Source of the DNA: Nocardia xishanensis NBRC 101358
Lineage (GTDB): Bacteria; Actinomycetota; Actinomycetes; Mycobacteriales; Mycobacteriaceae
Direction: 5' to 3'
Assembly: GCF_001613365.1 (NCBI RefSeq)
Contig: NZ_BDCF01000042.1
Coordinates: 1 to 64,000 of the forward strand
Length of the DNA: 64,000 bases
Shown: positions 16,489-25,758 of the stretch, piece by piece
Layout of the letters: each line of letters opens with the position of its first letter
Numbering within the stretch: position 1 is the stretch's first letter
Made by a program: the position numbers and the translations under genes
The notes under the pieces: model-generated
What the model was told of the DNA's origin: nothing
Seen by the model: the letters and a program-made list of their open reading frames with translations, nothing else
The model's database searches: none

Positions 16489-16635
16489 GTGGCCGTTTCG
16501 GCTTCGCGCCCGCAGTATCGTGCCGACCGCCGACACCGTTCCGGCTCGGCCGAGCAAGCGGGCCCCATCCACCTGACCATCGCCGCATGGGTTCTCGTGC
16601 TGTGCGTGCTGAGTTTCACGCTGGCACTGCTGTGA
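16489..16635 (+). CDS. Small single-pass membrane protein (48 aa)
   Basis: Not recognised. A GTG start at 16489 stands 5 nt after a perfect AAGGAGG ribosome site, giving 48 residues. The N-terminal 30 residues are basic and polar (SRPQYRADRRHRSGSAEQ), and the C-terminal segment IHLTIAAWVLVLCVLSFTLALL is one membrane helix ending the protein. The MscS gene starts 75 nt later on the same strand, so the small protein could be an accessory of the channel; this is only a guess from position. Confidence 0.55.
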   Translation: MAVSASRPQYRADRRHRSGSAEQAGPIHLTIAAWVLVLCVLSFTLALL

Positions 16636-16710
16636 ACGCCCGAGGCCACGGTGCGTTTCCGCTATCGCGGCGCACCGTGGCCCACCTGACGACGAGAGGA
16701 GTTCGAGCTC

Positions 16711-17814
16711 GTGGAGGACGTATTACGGCCGTTGATCGTCCTGTTCGGCACGGTCGCGATCACCGTGTCGGCGGGACTGCTGGTCGATGGACTGCTGCGC
16801 TACACCGCGCGTCGTCGTCCCGATACGCATCTGCCGATGCTGTTGCGCCGGGTCCAGCTGCCTTTCCAAGCACTGGTCGGTGCGGTGACCCTGCATGCCG
16901 CCTATCCCTTGGCGGAGTTGAACTTACGTCAAGACGCGGCGATACGGAACCTGCTGGCCACCGCGGCGATCATGGCGGCGGCATGGCTGATCATCCGGGC
17001 CGCCGACGCGGTCGCCGAGAATCTGCTGCGGCGCTACGCCGGACGCACGAACGAGATTTCGCGCGTCCGCCAACTGCGCACCCAGCTCGCGCTGGTGCGC
17101 CGCATCGTCACCTCGGTGCTGGTGGTCACGACCGCCGCGGTTTCCATCTTGCTGCTGTTCCCGAGTCTGCGCACGCTGGGCACCTCGATGCTGGCATCGG
17201 CAGGCGTGATCGGCATCATCGCGGGCGTCGCGGCGCAGTCGACGTTGAGCAATCTCATGGCCGGGTTGCAGATCGCCTTCGGCGATTCGGTGAAGATCGG
17301 CGACACGGTCGTGGTGGAAGGCGAATGGGGGACCGTGGAGGAGATCACCCTTGCCTTTCTCACCGTGCGAATCTGGGACGACCGCAGGCTGACCATGCCG
17401 GTCTCCTATTTCAACAGCAAGCCGTACGAGAACTGGTCGCGGGGCGGCTCCCAGCTCACTGGCACGGTGTTCCTGCACCTCGACCACAGCACGCCGGTGC
17501 CGCTGCTGCGCGAGCATCTGCACGACTACCTGCGTGACCGCCCGGAGTGGGACCGCCGCAACTGGAACCTGGTCGTCACCGACAGCACGCCGACGAACAT
17601 CGTGGTGCGCGCGACGATGTCGGCCGCGGACGCCGACGACGCGTGGAACCTGCGCTGCGCGGTCCGCGAGGAACTGCTGGACTGGCTCGGCCGCCACCAT
17701 CCATACGCCCTGCCGAAGATTCCCACCGCGATCACCGAGGCCGACGGCGAGCGCCGCGAAATGGCGTTGTCGGCCAACGGGTCCGGCGATTCGAACCGTC
17801 GCGAGGGCGACTGA
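16711..17814 (+). CDS. MscS family mechanosensitive ion channel
   Basis: Channel protein of 367 residues in the cytoplasmic membrane. Membrane segments are seen at about 8-30, 50-70, 82-100, 125-145 and 153-180. The last, GVIGIIAGVAAQSTLSNLMAG, is the pore-lining helix of MscS, followed by the beta domain (GDSVKIGDTVVVEGEWGTVEE and RLTMPVSYF). The family opens under membrane tension to release solutes during osmotic downshock. GTG 16711 follows an AGAGGAG site. The C-terminal tail after residue 340 is polar and probably disordered. Confidence 0.9.
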   Translation: MEDVLRPLIVLFGTVAITVSAGLLVDGLLRYTARRRPDTHLPMLLRRVQLPFQALVGAVTLHAAYPLAELNLRQDAAIRNLLATAAIMAAAWLIIRAADAVAENLLRRYAGRTNEISRVRQLRTQLALVRRIVTSVLVVTTAAVSILLLFPSLRTLGTSMLASAGVIGIIAGVAAQSTLSNLMAGLQIAFGDSVKIGDTVVVEGEWGTVEEITLAFLTVRIWDDRRLTMPVSYFNSKPYENWSRGGSQLTGTVFLHLDHSTPVPLLREHLHDYLRDRPEWDRRNWNLVVTDSTPTNIVVRATMSAADADDAWNLRCAVREELLDWLGRHHPYALPKIPTAITEADGERREMALSANGSGDSNRREGD

Positions 17815-17920
17815 CAACGAATCGCCTGGTACGTCGATCACGAGCGACTCGCTATGGGTGACATAGCCGTCGGCCGCCAGCGCCGGATGCGGCTCGACGT
17901 AGGCGGGCGGGGCGGAGGGC
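17815..17920 (-). pseudogene. Possible fragment of an SRPBCC-like gene
   Basis: On the minus strand the stretch just upstream of 17920 reads PPAYVEPHPALAADG then YVTHSESLVIDVPGD, the latter resembling the first strand of SRPBCC (polyketide cyclase-like) domains. It stops making sense near 17820, where the MscS gene ends. No complete gene exists. Together with the TetR-like fragment facing the other way it looks like the scar of a deleted divergent pair. Confidence 0.25.
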
Positions 17921-17921
17921 G

Positions 17922-18000
17922 GTGCGGACCACACGGGACACCCTGATCGAGGTGGCGGCGCGGCTCGTGGACGAGGGAGGCGAAGCGGCCGCGCACGGTG
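17922..18000 (+). pseudogene. N-terminal fragment of a TetR-like regulator
   Basis: GTG at 17922 opens the sequence MRTTRDTLIEVAARLVDEGG EAA, written here in two parts. It matches the first helix of TetR regulators (R-x-x-I-L-x-A-A-x-x-L-x-x-x-G pattern). After about 24 codons the similarity ends before the helix-turn-helix, and the frame runs into the leader repeat that begins at 18024. It is therefore only a remnant. Confidence 0.4.
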
Positions 18001-18023
18001 ACGAGAACCGCGGCTGTTGGTGC

Positions 18024-18168
18024 GACCGGCCGTTCTATCTATCTGTCGGTCCGCACAAACGACGTCGGGACGTTGCCCAGCTGCCACAAACCCGCTGGAG
18101 AGCGGCCGCCGCTGGGTATTGCGCGGGTTACGGTGGCGGCGCGTGCACTACCAGCGGGAGGTTTCATG
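18024..18168 (+). repeat. Leader element copy A, before the PucR-type gene
   Basis: This stretch and 20311-20457 are clearly homologous. Shared blocks in order are GACCGG, ATCTGTCGG, GCACAAA, GTTGCCCAGC with GCCACAA, CTGGGT, CGGGTTACGGTG and GCGGGAGGTTYCATGTCC. The two genes behind them encode different regulators. The TACGGT in the conserved GGGTTACGGTG block, about 40 nt before ATG, may be a -10 box. Confidence 0.7.
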
Positions 18169-19413
18169 TCCGCACAGGAGGCCGATCCGGAACTTACGGT
18201 GTCGGGCCGACCGGTATCGGCACATCTCGAGGATGTTCGCAAGATATCGCAGCGAATGGTCGGGCATTTTCTCGAAACGGTCGCTCCGTGTAACACCCTG
18301 CCGGGTGACGCACTAGGTGGGGACGTGGCCGCGGTGACGCGCGTGTGTTTGGAGCTCGCGACGCGGATGCTCGATGGCGGTGAGGAAACGGGTTCCGACA
18401 TCGAGCAGGTGGGCGCGGCCGCCGCGCAATGGGCGCGCGAGGGCGTTCCGATCGACACCATCCAGCATGCGATACACGAGGGTTTCAAGCTGGGCTTCGA
18501 TCTCGTCCTAGCGAACGCGACTACCAGCGATCACCAGAGTCTGGTGCATCTCGCGCGCCGGTTGCTGGACATCCTGGACACCATCAGCGCGACCGTGTCG
18601 GTCGCCTACGTGCGAGAGCTGAAGGCGGTGGTCAGCGAGCATCACACCGCGGTGCACACGCTCACCTCGGCACTGCTCGGCGGCAACAGCAACTCCACCA
18701 TGGCCCGCGAGTGCGGAGTCCCGATCGCCGACTCCTATCACGTTCTGGCGGTGCATATTCCGCCGCACCCCGACGAAGCGAACCGCAAGCTGGACCCGAA
18801 AGTGGTGGCGCGGCGCAAGTTACGCCGCGTGCAAGCGGAGCTGGCCACCCGGTGCGGGGATCGCGCGCTGTCGCTGTTGAGCGTCGACGGCGGAACAATT
18901 CTGTTGCCCGTCGACGAATTCGACGACGCCGCATTGGAATTCCTGGTGAAGTGGTTGACCGACGCCGCTCAGACGCCGATCGAGGCGACCGTTGTGCAAG
19001 CGGGATTGCGACGGATCCCAGAGGCCGCCGACGAGGCGCACGAGCTGCTGGACATGGTGCAGCGGTTGCAATTCGACGCCGGGTTGTATCGGTTCGACGA
19101 CATGGCGTTGGAGTATCAGCTGAGCCGGCCCGGTCCGGCACGCGACTTCCTCGGTTCGCTGCTGGATCCGTTGGAGGAGTATCCGGAGTTCCTCGAGACG
19201 CTGAAGACCTACATCGCCACCAATCTGAACCGCCAGCGCACGGCGCGGCTGCTGCACGTGCACACCAACACCGTCGACTATCGCCTCAAACGGATCGGTC
19301 AACTCATCGACTTCGACCCGACTCAGGCTTCCGGGTTGTGGTACCTGCGCTCGGCGATGGTGGCTCGCGGTCACCGTGACGCCGACACCGTCCCGCGGCG
19401 GGTGGCGCGGTAG
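18166..19413 (+). CDS. PucR/CdaR family transcriptional regulator
   Basis: Regulator of 415 residues. The N-terminal part (about 15-170) is helical and resembles RsbR-type sensor domains. The middle has a GGDEF-like fold region as in CdaR proteins. The C-terminal PucR helix-turn-helix reads LLDPLEEYPEFLETLKTYI then NLNRQRTARLLHVHTNTVDY and RLKRIGQLIDFDP. The ligand is unknown. GGGAGG precedes ATG 18166. Its leader is shared with the MarR gene at 20455. Confidence 0.85.
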   Translation: MSAQEADPELTVSGRPVSAHLEDVRKISQRMVGHFLETVAPCNTLPGDALGGDVAAVTRVCLELATRMLDGGEETGSDIEQVGAAAAQWAREGVPIDTIQHAIHEGFKLGFDLVLANATTSDHQSLVHLARRLLDILDTISATVSVAYVRELKAVVSEHHTAVHTLTSALLGGNSNSTMARECGVPIADSYHVLAVHIPPHPDEANRKLDPKVVARRKLRRVQAELATRCGDRALSLLSVDGGTILLPVDEFDDAALEFLVKWLTDAAQTPIEATVVQAGLRRIPEAADEAHELLDMVQRLQFDAGLYRFDDMALEYQLSRPGPARDFLGSLLDPLEEYPEFLETLKTYIATNLNRQRTARLLHVHTNTVDYRLKRIGQLIDFDPTQASGLWYLRSAMVARGHRDADTVPRRVAR

Positions 19414-19416
19414 GTG

Positions 19417-20106
19417 TCAGGCGTCGATGCTCAGACGATGCAGCGTGCCGTTCCAGGTGAACGGCGGCTGATATCGAGTGCCGAGACGGAGTCCGCAGTC
19501 GTAGCCCACGGACAGGATCGTCGGCTCGTGCGGGTTCGTGAGCGGGAGGCGGTGTTCGCCGCGGCCACCTCCGACCACCACGCCGTCCAGCATCGCGCCG
19601 ACGTGCAGGTTCTCGCCCGCGGGACGCAGTACGCAGCCGACACGGTGCCGACCCGGAGTCAGAATTCGGTCGGCCCGCACGTGCAACGTTCCGCTCGCCG
19701 TCGTGACGGCGACGCGGAGCCTCGAGCCGATGACATAGACCGCCACGCCGCCGCACCGGTTGCCGAGGGCGAAGAGGAGTCCGCGGGGATCGGTTTCCGG
19801 CACGTCGATATCGGCGGTGATGCTGCCGCCACCGGACAGCGTGGGCAGTGTCTCGACGGCATGTTCTCCACCGGGCGAGAACACGGTTGTCTCGGTCGAT
19901 CCCACCGGCGTCCGCGCCAACGCGTCGGCCGGTGTCGTGGTATCGAAATCCGCACTGCGCCAACGGTACTCGAACCCATGCGGCGACCATTGCGTCTCCC
20001 ACAGCGCGTGGACGGGTGTGTCGTCCACTCCTGCCGCCGAGGGATCGGCGGCTGCCGTCGCCGCGCGCCTTCGCGAACCAGGAAGGTCGAATCCATGGCA
20101 TGCCTT
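19417..20106 (-). pseudogene. Remnant of an arylsulfatase (C-terminal domain only)
   Basis: The minus-strand frame from about 20100 to the stop at 19417 ends in GLLFALGNRCGGVAVYVIG and the tail PPFTWNGTLHRLSIDA. This is the concanavalin-like C-terminal part of actinobacterial arylsulfatases (R-F-G-G-x-x-L-Y followed by G-T-L-H-x-v). The whole catalytic sulfatase domain with its C/S-x-P-x-R formylglycine motif is missing. Upstream the frame runs into sequence with no recognisable similarity and no good start. I call it a decayed gene; a short secreted or cytosolic protein cannot be fully excluded. Confidence 0.55.
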
Positions 20107-20310
20107 GTTCGCCTGCACGTCTAGACGATAGGGCGCGACCACCGGTATCGATCGTGAAAATCGGCCATTCGTCGAATGCACATGGGCGCGCGGGATCTGT
20201 TGTCTCAGAGCATATGTCGCCGACGACAAGGATTCGCCTACGGCATTGACGCAGCATCGTGTTCGGTCCGATCCCTTTCGGCGCGGAAGTGTGCCGCATT
20301 GCGTTGCTGA

Positions 20311-20457
20311 GACCGGTCGTTGCATCAATCTGTCGGCGGGCACAAAGGATACTCGGATGTTGCCCAGCCGCCACAAGGCGTGCGCGGCTGGGTGTGTCGC
20401 GGCACGAAGATCGGGTTACGGTGAGCCTGCGTGTTCGACCCCGCGGGAGGTTCCATG
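20311..20457 (+). repeat. Leader element copy B, before the MarR-type gene
   Basis: Second copy of the leader described at 18024-18168. The best kept parts are ATCTGTCGG, GTTGCCCAGC with GCCACAA, CGGGTTACGGTG and GCGGGAGGTTCCATGTCC, the last including the ribosome site and start codon. About 250 nt of gene-free sequence before it (20107-20310) show nothing I recognise. Confidence 0.7.
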
Positions 20458-20988
20458 TCCCCACAACAGATTGGCGAGACGGCGGCGGCTCCGTCGTTCT
20501 CACCGCAGCAGAAGGGCTTTCGTGAGGTCTTTGATCAGATCGAAGCTGCGGACGCCGCGGAGTCCGTACCGCTGCCCGCCGTCGCCGCGCGCCTGCGCGT
20601 GGTGTTCGTCCTGCTGTTGCGGCGAAGTCGCCAGCGGGACAGCGCCGGTCGCCTGTCGCCCTCCCAGCTTTCGGTGATGGGCAGGCTCGACCGTTTCGAA
20701 ACCATGACCGCGACCGAACTGGCGCAGGCGGAGGCGCTGCGCCCGCAAACGATCCGGAATCTGATAGACGAACTGCGCGACGAAGGCTTGATCGTCGGCG
20801 TGCGCGACGCCGACGACGCGCGCCGCGTCAATCTGATGCTCACCGGCGAGGGGCGTGCCATGGTGCGCGGTACACGCGGCCCGGACGACCCTTTCCTGCT
20901 CGACGCCCTACGCGAGAAACTGACCGAAACCCAGCGGCGAAAAGTGATCGATGTCCTCGAGATCCTCGAAGACATCGCCTACAGCTGA
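20455..20988 (+). CDS. MarR family regulator
   Basis: DNA-binding protein of 177 residues. The winged helix-turn-helix reads LSPSQLSVMGRLDRFETMTA then TELAQAEALRPQTIRNLIDE and LRDEGLIVGVRDADDARRVN, with the DxR wing motif of the family. An N-terminal extension of about 30 residues is unusual. ATG 20455 has GGGAGG six bases upstream. Ligand and targets are unknown; the leader shared with the PucR gene suggests the same upstream control. Confidence 0.85.
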   Translation: MSPQQIGETAAAPSFSPQQKGFREVFDQIEAADAAESVPLPAVAARLRVVFVLLLRRSRQRDSAGRLSPSQLSVMGRLDRFETMTATELAQAEALRPQTIRNLIDELRDEGLIVGVRDADDARRVNLMLTGEGRAMVRGTRGPDDPFLLDALREKLTETQRRKVIDVLEILEDIAYS

Positions 20989-21103
20989 CATACCGTCACC
21001 AGCCGGCGATCCGACGCTGGTTCCCCGCAGGGACTTCCAACGTCTCGCAGCGCCCACAGACTCTGCGAGGCGTGGGAAAGGTCTGCGAGATTGTCCGGCA
21101 GTG

Positions 21104-21988
21104 TTATTCGGGCCGGACTGCCAGCAGGGCCGGTGTCCCGTGTGGCGCTGTGGAATTCATCTCGTCGATAAGTGCCGCCAGTTCGTCTGTCGGCGCCACC
21201 GAGGTCGTTCTGACGAACACCGGCAGCCGGGTGGCCGTCCACAGCAGCGCCGCGACCACGGAGATCGGCAGGCGGCTAAGAACGGCCATCGGGCTGGGGG
21301 TGATGCTGCTTCCCAGTTGGCGTACCAAGCGCAATCCCTCGCGCAGGGCGCGGGCCAGTGCGGTCGCTTCGCGTCGGTCGAGACCGCGGCCGGTGCGGTG
21401 CGCACTCTGCCCGGCCAGCAACATCGGCACGACGAACGCAGCGTGGGTACGCAGCCAGCTCTCCATATCGGGGTGTGCGGCCGACGGGATGCCTGCATCG
21501 GAAAAGGCAGCCGCCCAACGCTCATCGGAAACGGTCGACGGCGTGCCGCCGCCCAGAATCCTGGATTCCAGTTCACCGTCTCGAATGGTGGCGACCACCG
21601 AAGGAAAGCCGAATACTGTGCGCTCCGGTCCCACCGCGTCGCGGAAGCGGTCGAGGGATTCGAAGATGTTGAACATGAACATGACGGTGTGCGCGGCGGA
21701 GTCCGCCAGCCGCTGGAGCAGCACGTCGACCTCCGATCCGAGAACCGTGACGAGCACGAGATCCCACGGTGTCGTGGTGTCCAATTCTCCCGCGACACGC
21801 ACGGCGGCCTTTTCGCCGGTGGTGGTGACGATCGCCTGATCGCGGCGCAGGCGTTCGAGTCGAGATCGGCGCGCGACGACGGTCACGTCGTGACCCGCGC
21901 GGGAGAGCTGAAAAGCGAAAGTGCTGCCGATTCCGCCGGGGCCGATGACGGCGATTCGCAAACCGGCCGCGGCAACGGGTCGAGACAT
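21104..21988 (-). CDS. Ketopantoate reductase-like (ApbA/PanE family) protein, atypical
   Basis: Protein of 294 residues with an N-terminal NADP-binding fold IAVIGPGGIGSTFAFQLSRAG (split as IAVIGPGGIG at 12-21 and STFAFQLSRAG) and the helical C-terminal domain of the ApbA family. In true ketopantoate reductases a W-x-K-x-x-x-N motif holds the catalytic Lys. Here the matching stretch is W178-L-R180-T-H-A-A184, so Lys is Arg and Asn is Ala. Pantothenate synthesis is therefore unlikely, and another 2-keto acid or hydroxy acid is more plausible. It is divergent from a TetR gene with paired operators between. Confidence 0.75.
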   Translation of the reverse strand: MSRPVAAAGLRIAVIGPGGIGSTFAFQLSRAGHDVTVVARRSRLERLRRDQAIVTTTGEKAAVRVAGELDTTTPWDLVLVTVLGSEVDVLLQRLADSAAHTVMFMFNIFESLDRFRDAVGPERTVFGFPSVVATIRDGELESRILGGGTPSTVSDERWAAAFSDAGIPSAAHPDMESWLRTHAAFVVPMLLAGQSAHRTGRGLDRREATALARALREGLRLVRQLGSSITPSPMAVLSRLPISVVAALLWTATRLPVFVRTTSVAPTDELAALIDEMNSTAPHGTPALLAVRPE

Positions 21989-22165
21989 GCCAGATTCTCC
22001 TGATCCATAGTGGGAGCGGGTATTTCGCGATCAGCCAGCCGGGAATATTTCCCAGGGTCGGCCGGTCGCCGGAGGACGCGTTCTTCGTCGGTAAATGACT
22101 CGCGCGAACGACAACAGCCCGGGGAGGTCCGGCGACTACGCCGGGATGGTGCGGCTCGCGATTCA

Positions 22166-22224
22166 GTCAACAACCGTAGACTGAGGCTAACAGTGCGACC
22201 CTCGTCCAGTCAACGGACGTAGAC
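22166..22224. promoter_or_regulatory. Two TetR-type operators
   Basis: GTCAACAACCGTAGAC at 22166-22181 and GTCAACGGACGTAGAC at 22209-22224 share the palindromic form GTCnAC-n3-CGTnGAC and are followed in both cases by TGAG. They lie 43 bp apart in the region between the divergent reductase and TetR genes. The second ends 7 nt before the TetR start codon, which suggests autoregulation. Confidence 0.65.
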
Positions 22225-22231
22225 TGAGAAC

Positions 22232-22819
22232 ATGAGCTCCCGTCCCCTCACCCGCGCCGAGCAGCGCCAACGCACCGAGTCCCGGATCCTGGCGGCAGCT
22301 AAGAGATTGTTCGCCGAGGTCGGCTACGACCGGGCCACCGTGCGCGCGATCGCGACCGAAGCGGAGACCGATCCGGGACTCGTCATGCGCTACTTCGGAT
22401 CCAAGGACAAGCTCTTCGCCCAGGCCGCGGGGTTCGAAGCCGAAGAGTTGATCGCCGGCACGCCAGAGCAGGCGGCCGAGCAGTTGCTCGCCGCGCTCGA
22501 AGACAAGCTCGCCGCCGCGCCGATCGATGCGCTTGCCTCGATCCGATCCATGTTCACCCACCCCGAGGCCGCCGACGAGGTCAGGTCCGCCATGGTCTCC
22601 CGTCAGCAGCAGGCGGCCCAGCACCTCGCCGCCGATGACGCGGACCTGCGCGCCGGGCTCATCGGCGCCCTCACCATCGGCGCGGTCATCGGACGCTATC
22701 TGCTCCAACTGGACGGTCTGCGCGACGCCGAGCCCGAACGAATCACCGCGCTGCTCCGGTCCGCTTTTCACGACATAGCCCACGGGGTTCCGCGAACCGC
22801 TCCCGATCGGTCGGCCTGA
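22232..22819 (+). CDS. TetR family regulator
   Basis: Repressor of 195 residues. The helix-turn-helix region is TVRAIATEAETDPGLVMRYF after an AEQRQRTESRILAAAKRLFA helix, and YFGSKDKLFAQA closes the domain, all standard for TetR. The C-terminal part resembles the TetR_C_17-like group (ADDADLRAGLIGALTIGAVIGRYLL), a guess. The start codon lies only 7 nt after an operator half and has no ribosome site, so the message may be very short-leadered. The probable target is the divergent PanE-like reductase gene. Confidence 0.85.
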   Translation: MSSRPLTRAEQRQRTESRILAAAKRLFAEVGYDRATVRAIATEAETDPGLVMRYFGSKDKLFAQAAGFEAEELIAGTPEQAAEQLLAALEDKLAAAPIDALASIRSMFTHPEAADEVRSAMVSRQQQAAQHLAADDADLRAGLIGALTIGAVIGRYLLQLDGLRDAEPERITALLRSAFHDIAHGVPRTAPDRSA

Positions 22820-22948
22820 CCTCTTATGCCGAGTTGTCAACGGGTGCAAGCGATGTGAGGTCGCCGAGAAGCCGAAGGGTATGGCTCAACGTCTGGTGAG
22901 GTCCGATGAGCACCGATGAGTTTCGAGCGCACGGGAGGTCTACCTGTC

Positions 22949-23512
22949 ATGAGGAAACTGATCTACACGTTCGGCGTGTCCCTGGACGGCTATGTCAACG
23001 ACCGTGACGGCAGCATCGACTGGACTGTTCCGGACGAGGAGCTGCACCAGTTCCACAACGACCGCTACCGCGAGATCGAGATCTCGCTGCACGGCCGCCG
23101 GCTGTACGAGTTGATGGCCCAGTACTGGCCGCACGTGCCAGAGGACGCGACGCGCATCGAGCGTGAGTTCGGCGGGCTCTGGATGGCGAAGCCCAAGGTC
23201 GTCTTCTCTCGGACGCTCACCGAGGTCCATTGGAACAGCACGCTGGTCAGTGCGAACGCGGTCGAGGAGGTCCGCAAGCTCAAGGCCGGAGGTGATGGGG
23301 TCATGGAGGTCGGTGGCGCGAGCCTGGCGGCCTCGCTGATGCCACACGGGCTCGTCGACGAGTATCAGCTGTTCGTCTCGCCCGTGGTGCTCGGCGGCGG
23401 CACACCGATGTTCCCATCGCTGGACAAGCGCATCGCGCTCCGATTGGTCGAGACGAGGCACTTCGAGACCGTGGTGATGCTGCGTTACCTCTCCGCCACT
23501 TTCAACATATAG
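22949..23512 (+). CDS. Dihydrofolate reductase/RibD C-terminal family protein
   Basis: Protein of 187 residues of the RibD_C (PF01872) family, NADPH-dependent reductases related to DHFR. Seen motifs: MRKLIYTFGVSLDGYVND at the start, LHGRRLYELM, VVFSRTL and the cofactor loop VMEVGGASLAASLM, then LFVSPVVLGGGTPMF. Small family members are widespread in actinobacteria, and their substrates are unknown. ATG 22949 has GGGAGG at 12 nt; a frame start at 22916 is less likely. It lies just before the rifamycin-associated element, and no link is evident. Confidence 0.85.
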   Translation: MRKLIYTFGVSLDGYVNDRDGSIDWTVPDEELHQFHNDRYREIEISLHGRRLYELMAQYWPHVPEDATRIEREFGGLWMAKPKVVFSRTLTEVHWNSTLVSANAVEEVRKLKAGGDGVMEVGGASLAASLMPHGLVDEYQLFVSPVVLGGGTPMFPSLDKRIALRLVETRHFETVVMLRYLSATFNI

Positions 23513-23519
23513 CGCAGTG

Positions 23520-23540
23520 GGGGTCTTGCGGCAAGACCCC
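23520..23540. promoter_or_regulatory. Rifamycin-associated element (RAE) upstream of rox
   Basis: Perfect inverted repeat: GGGGTCTTGC (23520-23529), one central G, GCAAGACCCC (23531-23540). The family of RAE elements described upstream of rifamycin-inactivating genes in actinobacteria has a near-identical core (GGGGCTTGCGGCAAG as I remember it). It lies 129 nt before the rifampicin monooxygenase start. The element is associated with rifamycin-induced expression. Confidence 0.85.
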
Positions 23541-23627
23541 GGTCGTGCCGCAGAATGTCCGGCCGAAGCCAGAACCTGCTGAAACCAGGGGCTCGCGACG
23601 TGCGTGCCGCGTCGCGAGACCGCGTGA

Positions 23628-25094
<1,467 letters not shown>

Positions 25095-25121
25095 GTTCGC
25101 AAGGGGCGGAAAGGAAGTGAC

Positions 25122-25147
25122 CGGCCGGTGCGGTATCGCACCGGCCG
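25122..25147. terminator. Hairpin terminator between rox and DUF1772 gene
   Basis: Arms CGGCCGGTGCG (25122-25132) and CGCACCGGCCG (25137-25147) pair perfectly over 11 bp with a GTAT loop. It lies between the convergent ends of rox (25094) and the DUF1772 gene (25155), so it can serve both strands. Confidence 0.75.
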
Positions 25148-25154
25148 CGCTCCT

Positions 25155-25670
25155 TCAGCGTGCCGCGTGGGCGTCGATAGAGCGTCTACCGCCGGCGGGA
25201 TCGTCTTCGCCGGCCGCGACGAATCCGCTGACGACCGCGATCACCAAGGCGAAGGCGACCAGCGCGCACCCGGTTCGAGTGAAATGGAACAACTCCCAGC
25301 GTCGCAGGATGTCGGCGTAGTCGTCGGGCGGCGTCCCGACCGCCCAGCGCTTGATCTGCTGGTTGATCGGCACGTTCCCGAGTCGGGTCACCAGGAACGA
25401 CAGTAGTGTCAGCGCGGACGCGCTCCCGGCGACCCAGCGCGGCCACGACTTCGATCGCGTCGCCAGCAGCAGCGTGCTCAGCACGGCCAACCCCATCAGC
25501 GACTGCATCACCACACCGTTGACGCGCATCAGCGCGGTGTGAAACGTGAACCGAACCTCCAGCGGCACTTCGCGAAACGCGTACAGCACGTTCACCGCTC
25601 CGTATCCGAACGCCCCCGCGAGCAGGCCGGGAAACAACAGCGCCGCCGCGCGGACGGATTTCGACAGCAT
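25155..25670 (-). CDS. DUF1772 membrane protein
   Basis: Membrane protein of 171 residues with four hydrophobic segments, ending in VAFALVIAVVSGFVAAGE. The pattern FTFHTALMRVNGVVMQ, then LGNVPINQQIKRW and RRWELFHFTRTGCALVAFAL is typical of DUF1772, the family that includes anthrone oxygenase-like proteins. GGGAGTT stands before ATG 25670. It is divergent from a TetR gene, with perfect inverted repeats between them, so it is likely repressed by that regulator. The substrate is unknown. Confidence 0.8.
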   Translation of the reverse strand: MLSKSVRAAALLFPGLLAGAFGYGAVNVLYAFREVPLEVRFTFHTALMRVNGVVMQSLMGLAVLSTLLLATRSKSWPRWVAGSASALTLLSFLVTRLGNVPINQQIKRWAVGTPPDDYADILRRWELFHFTRTGCALVAFALVIAVVSGFVAAGEDDPAGGRRSIDAHAAR

Positions 25671-25690
25671 CGCAACTCCCATCTCAAAGA

Positions 25691-25758
25691 TCGCAACACA
25701 GAGTTGCGATATCGTCAGCATGCCCGGCTGCCGTCGATATCGCAACAAGGAGTTGCAA
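25691..25758. promoter_or_regulatory. Paired TetR operators TCGCAAC-N5-GTTGCRA
   Basis: TCGCAAC (25691-25697), 5 nt, GTTGCGA (25703-25709) is a perfect repeat. A second site TCGCAAC (25740-25746), 5 nt, GTTGCAA (25752-25758) has one mismatch and runs into the start codon of the TetR gene. A lone half-site TCGCAAC is at 25670-25676, at the start of the DUF1772 gene. The layout fits repression of both divergent genes. Confidence 0.75.
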
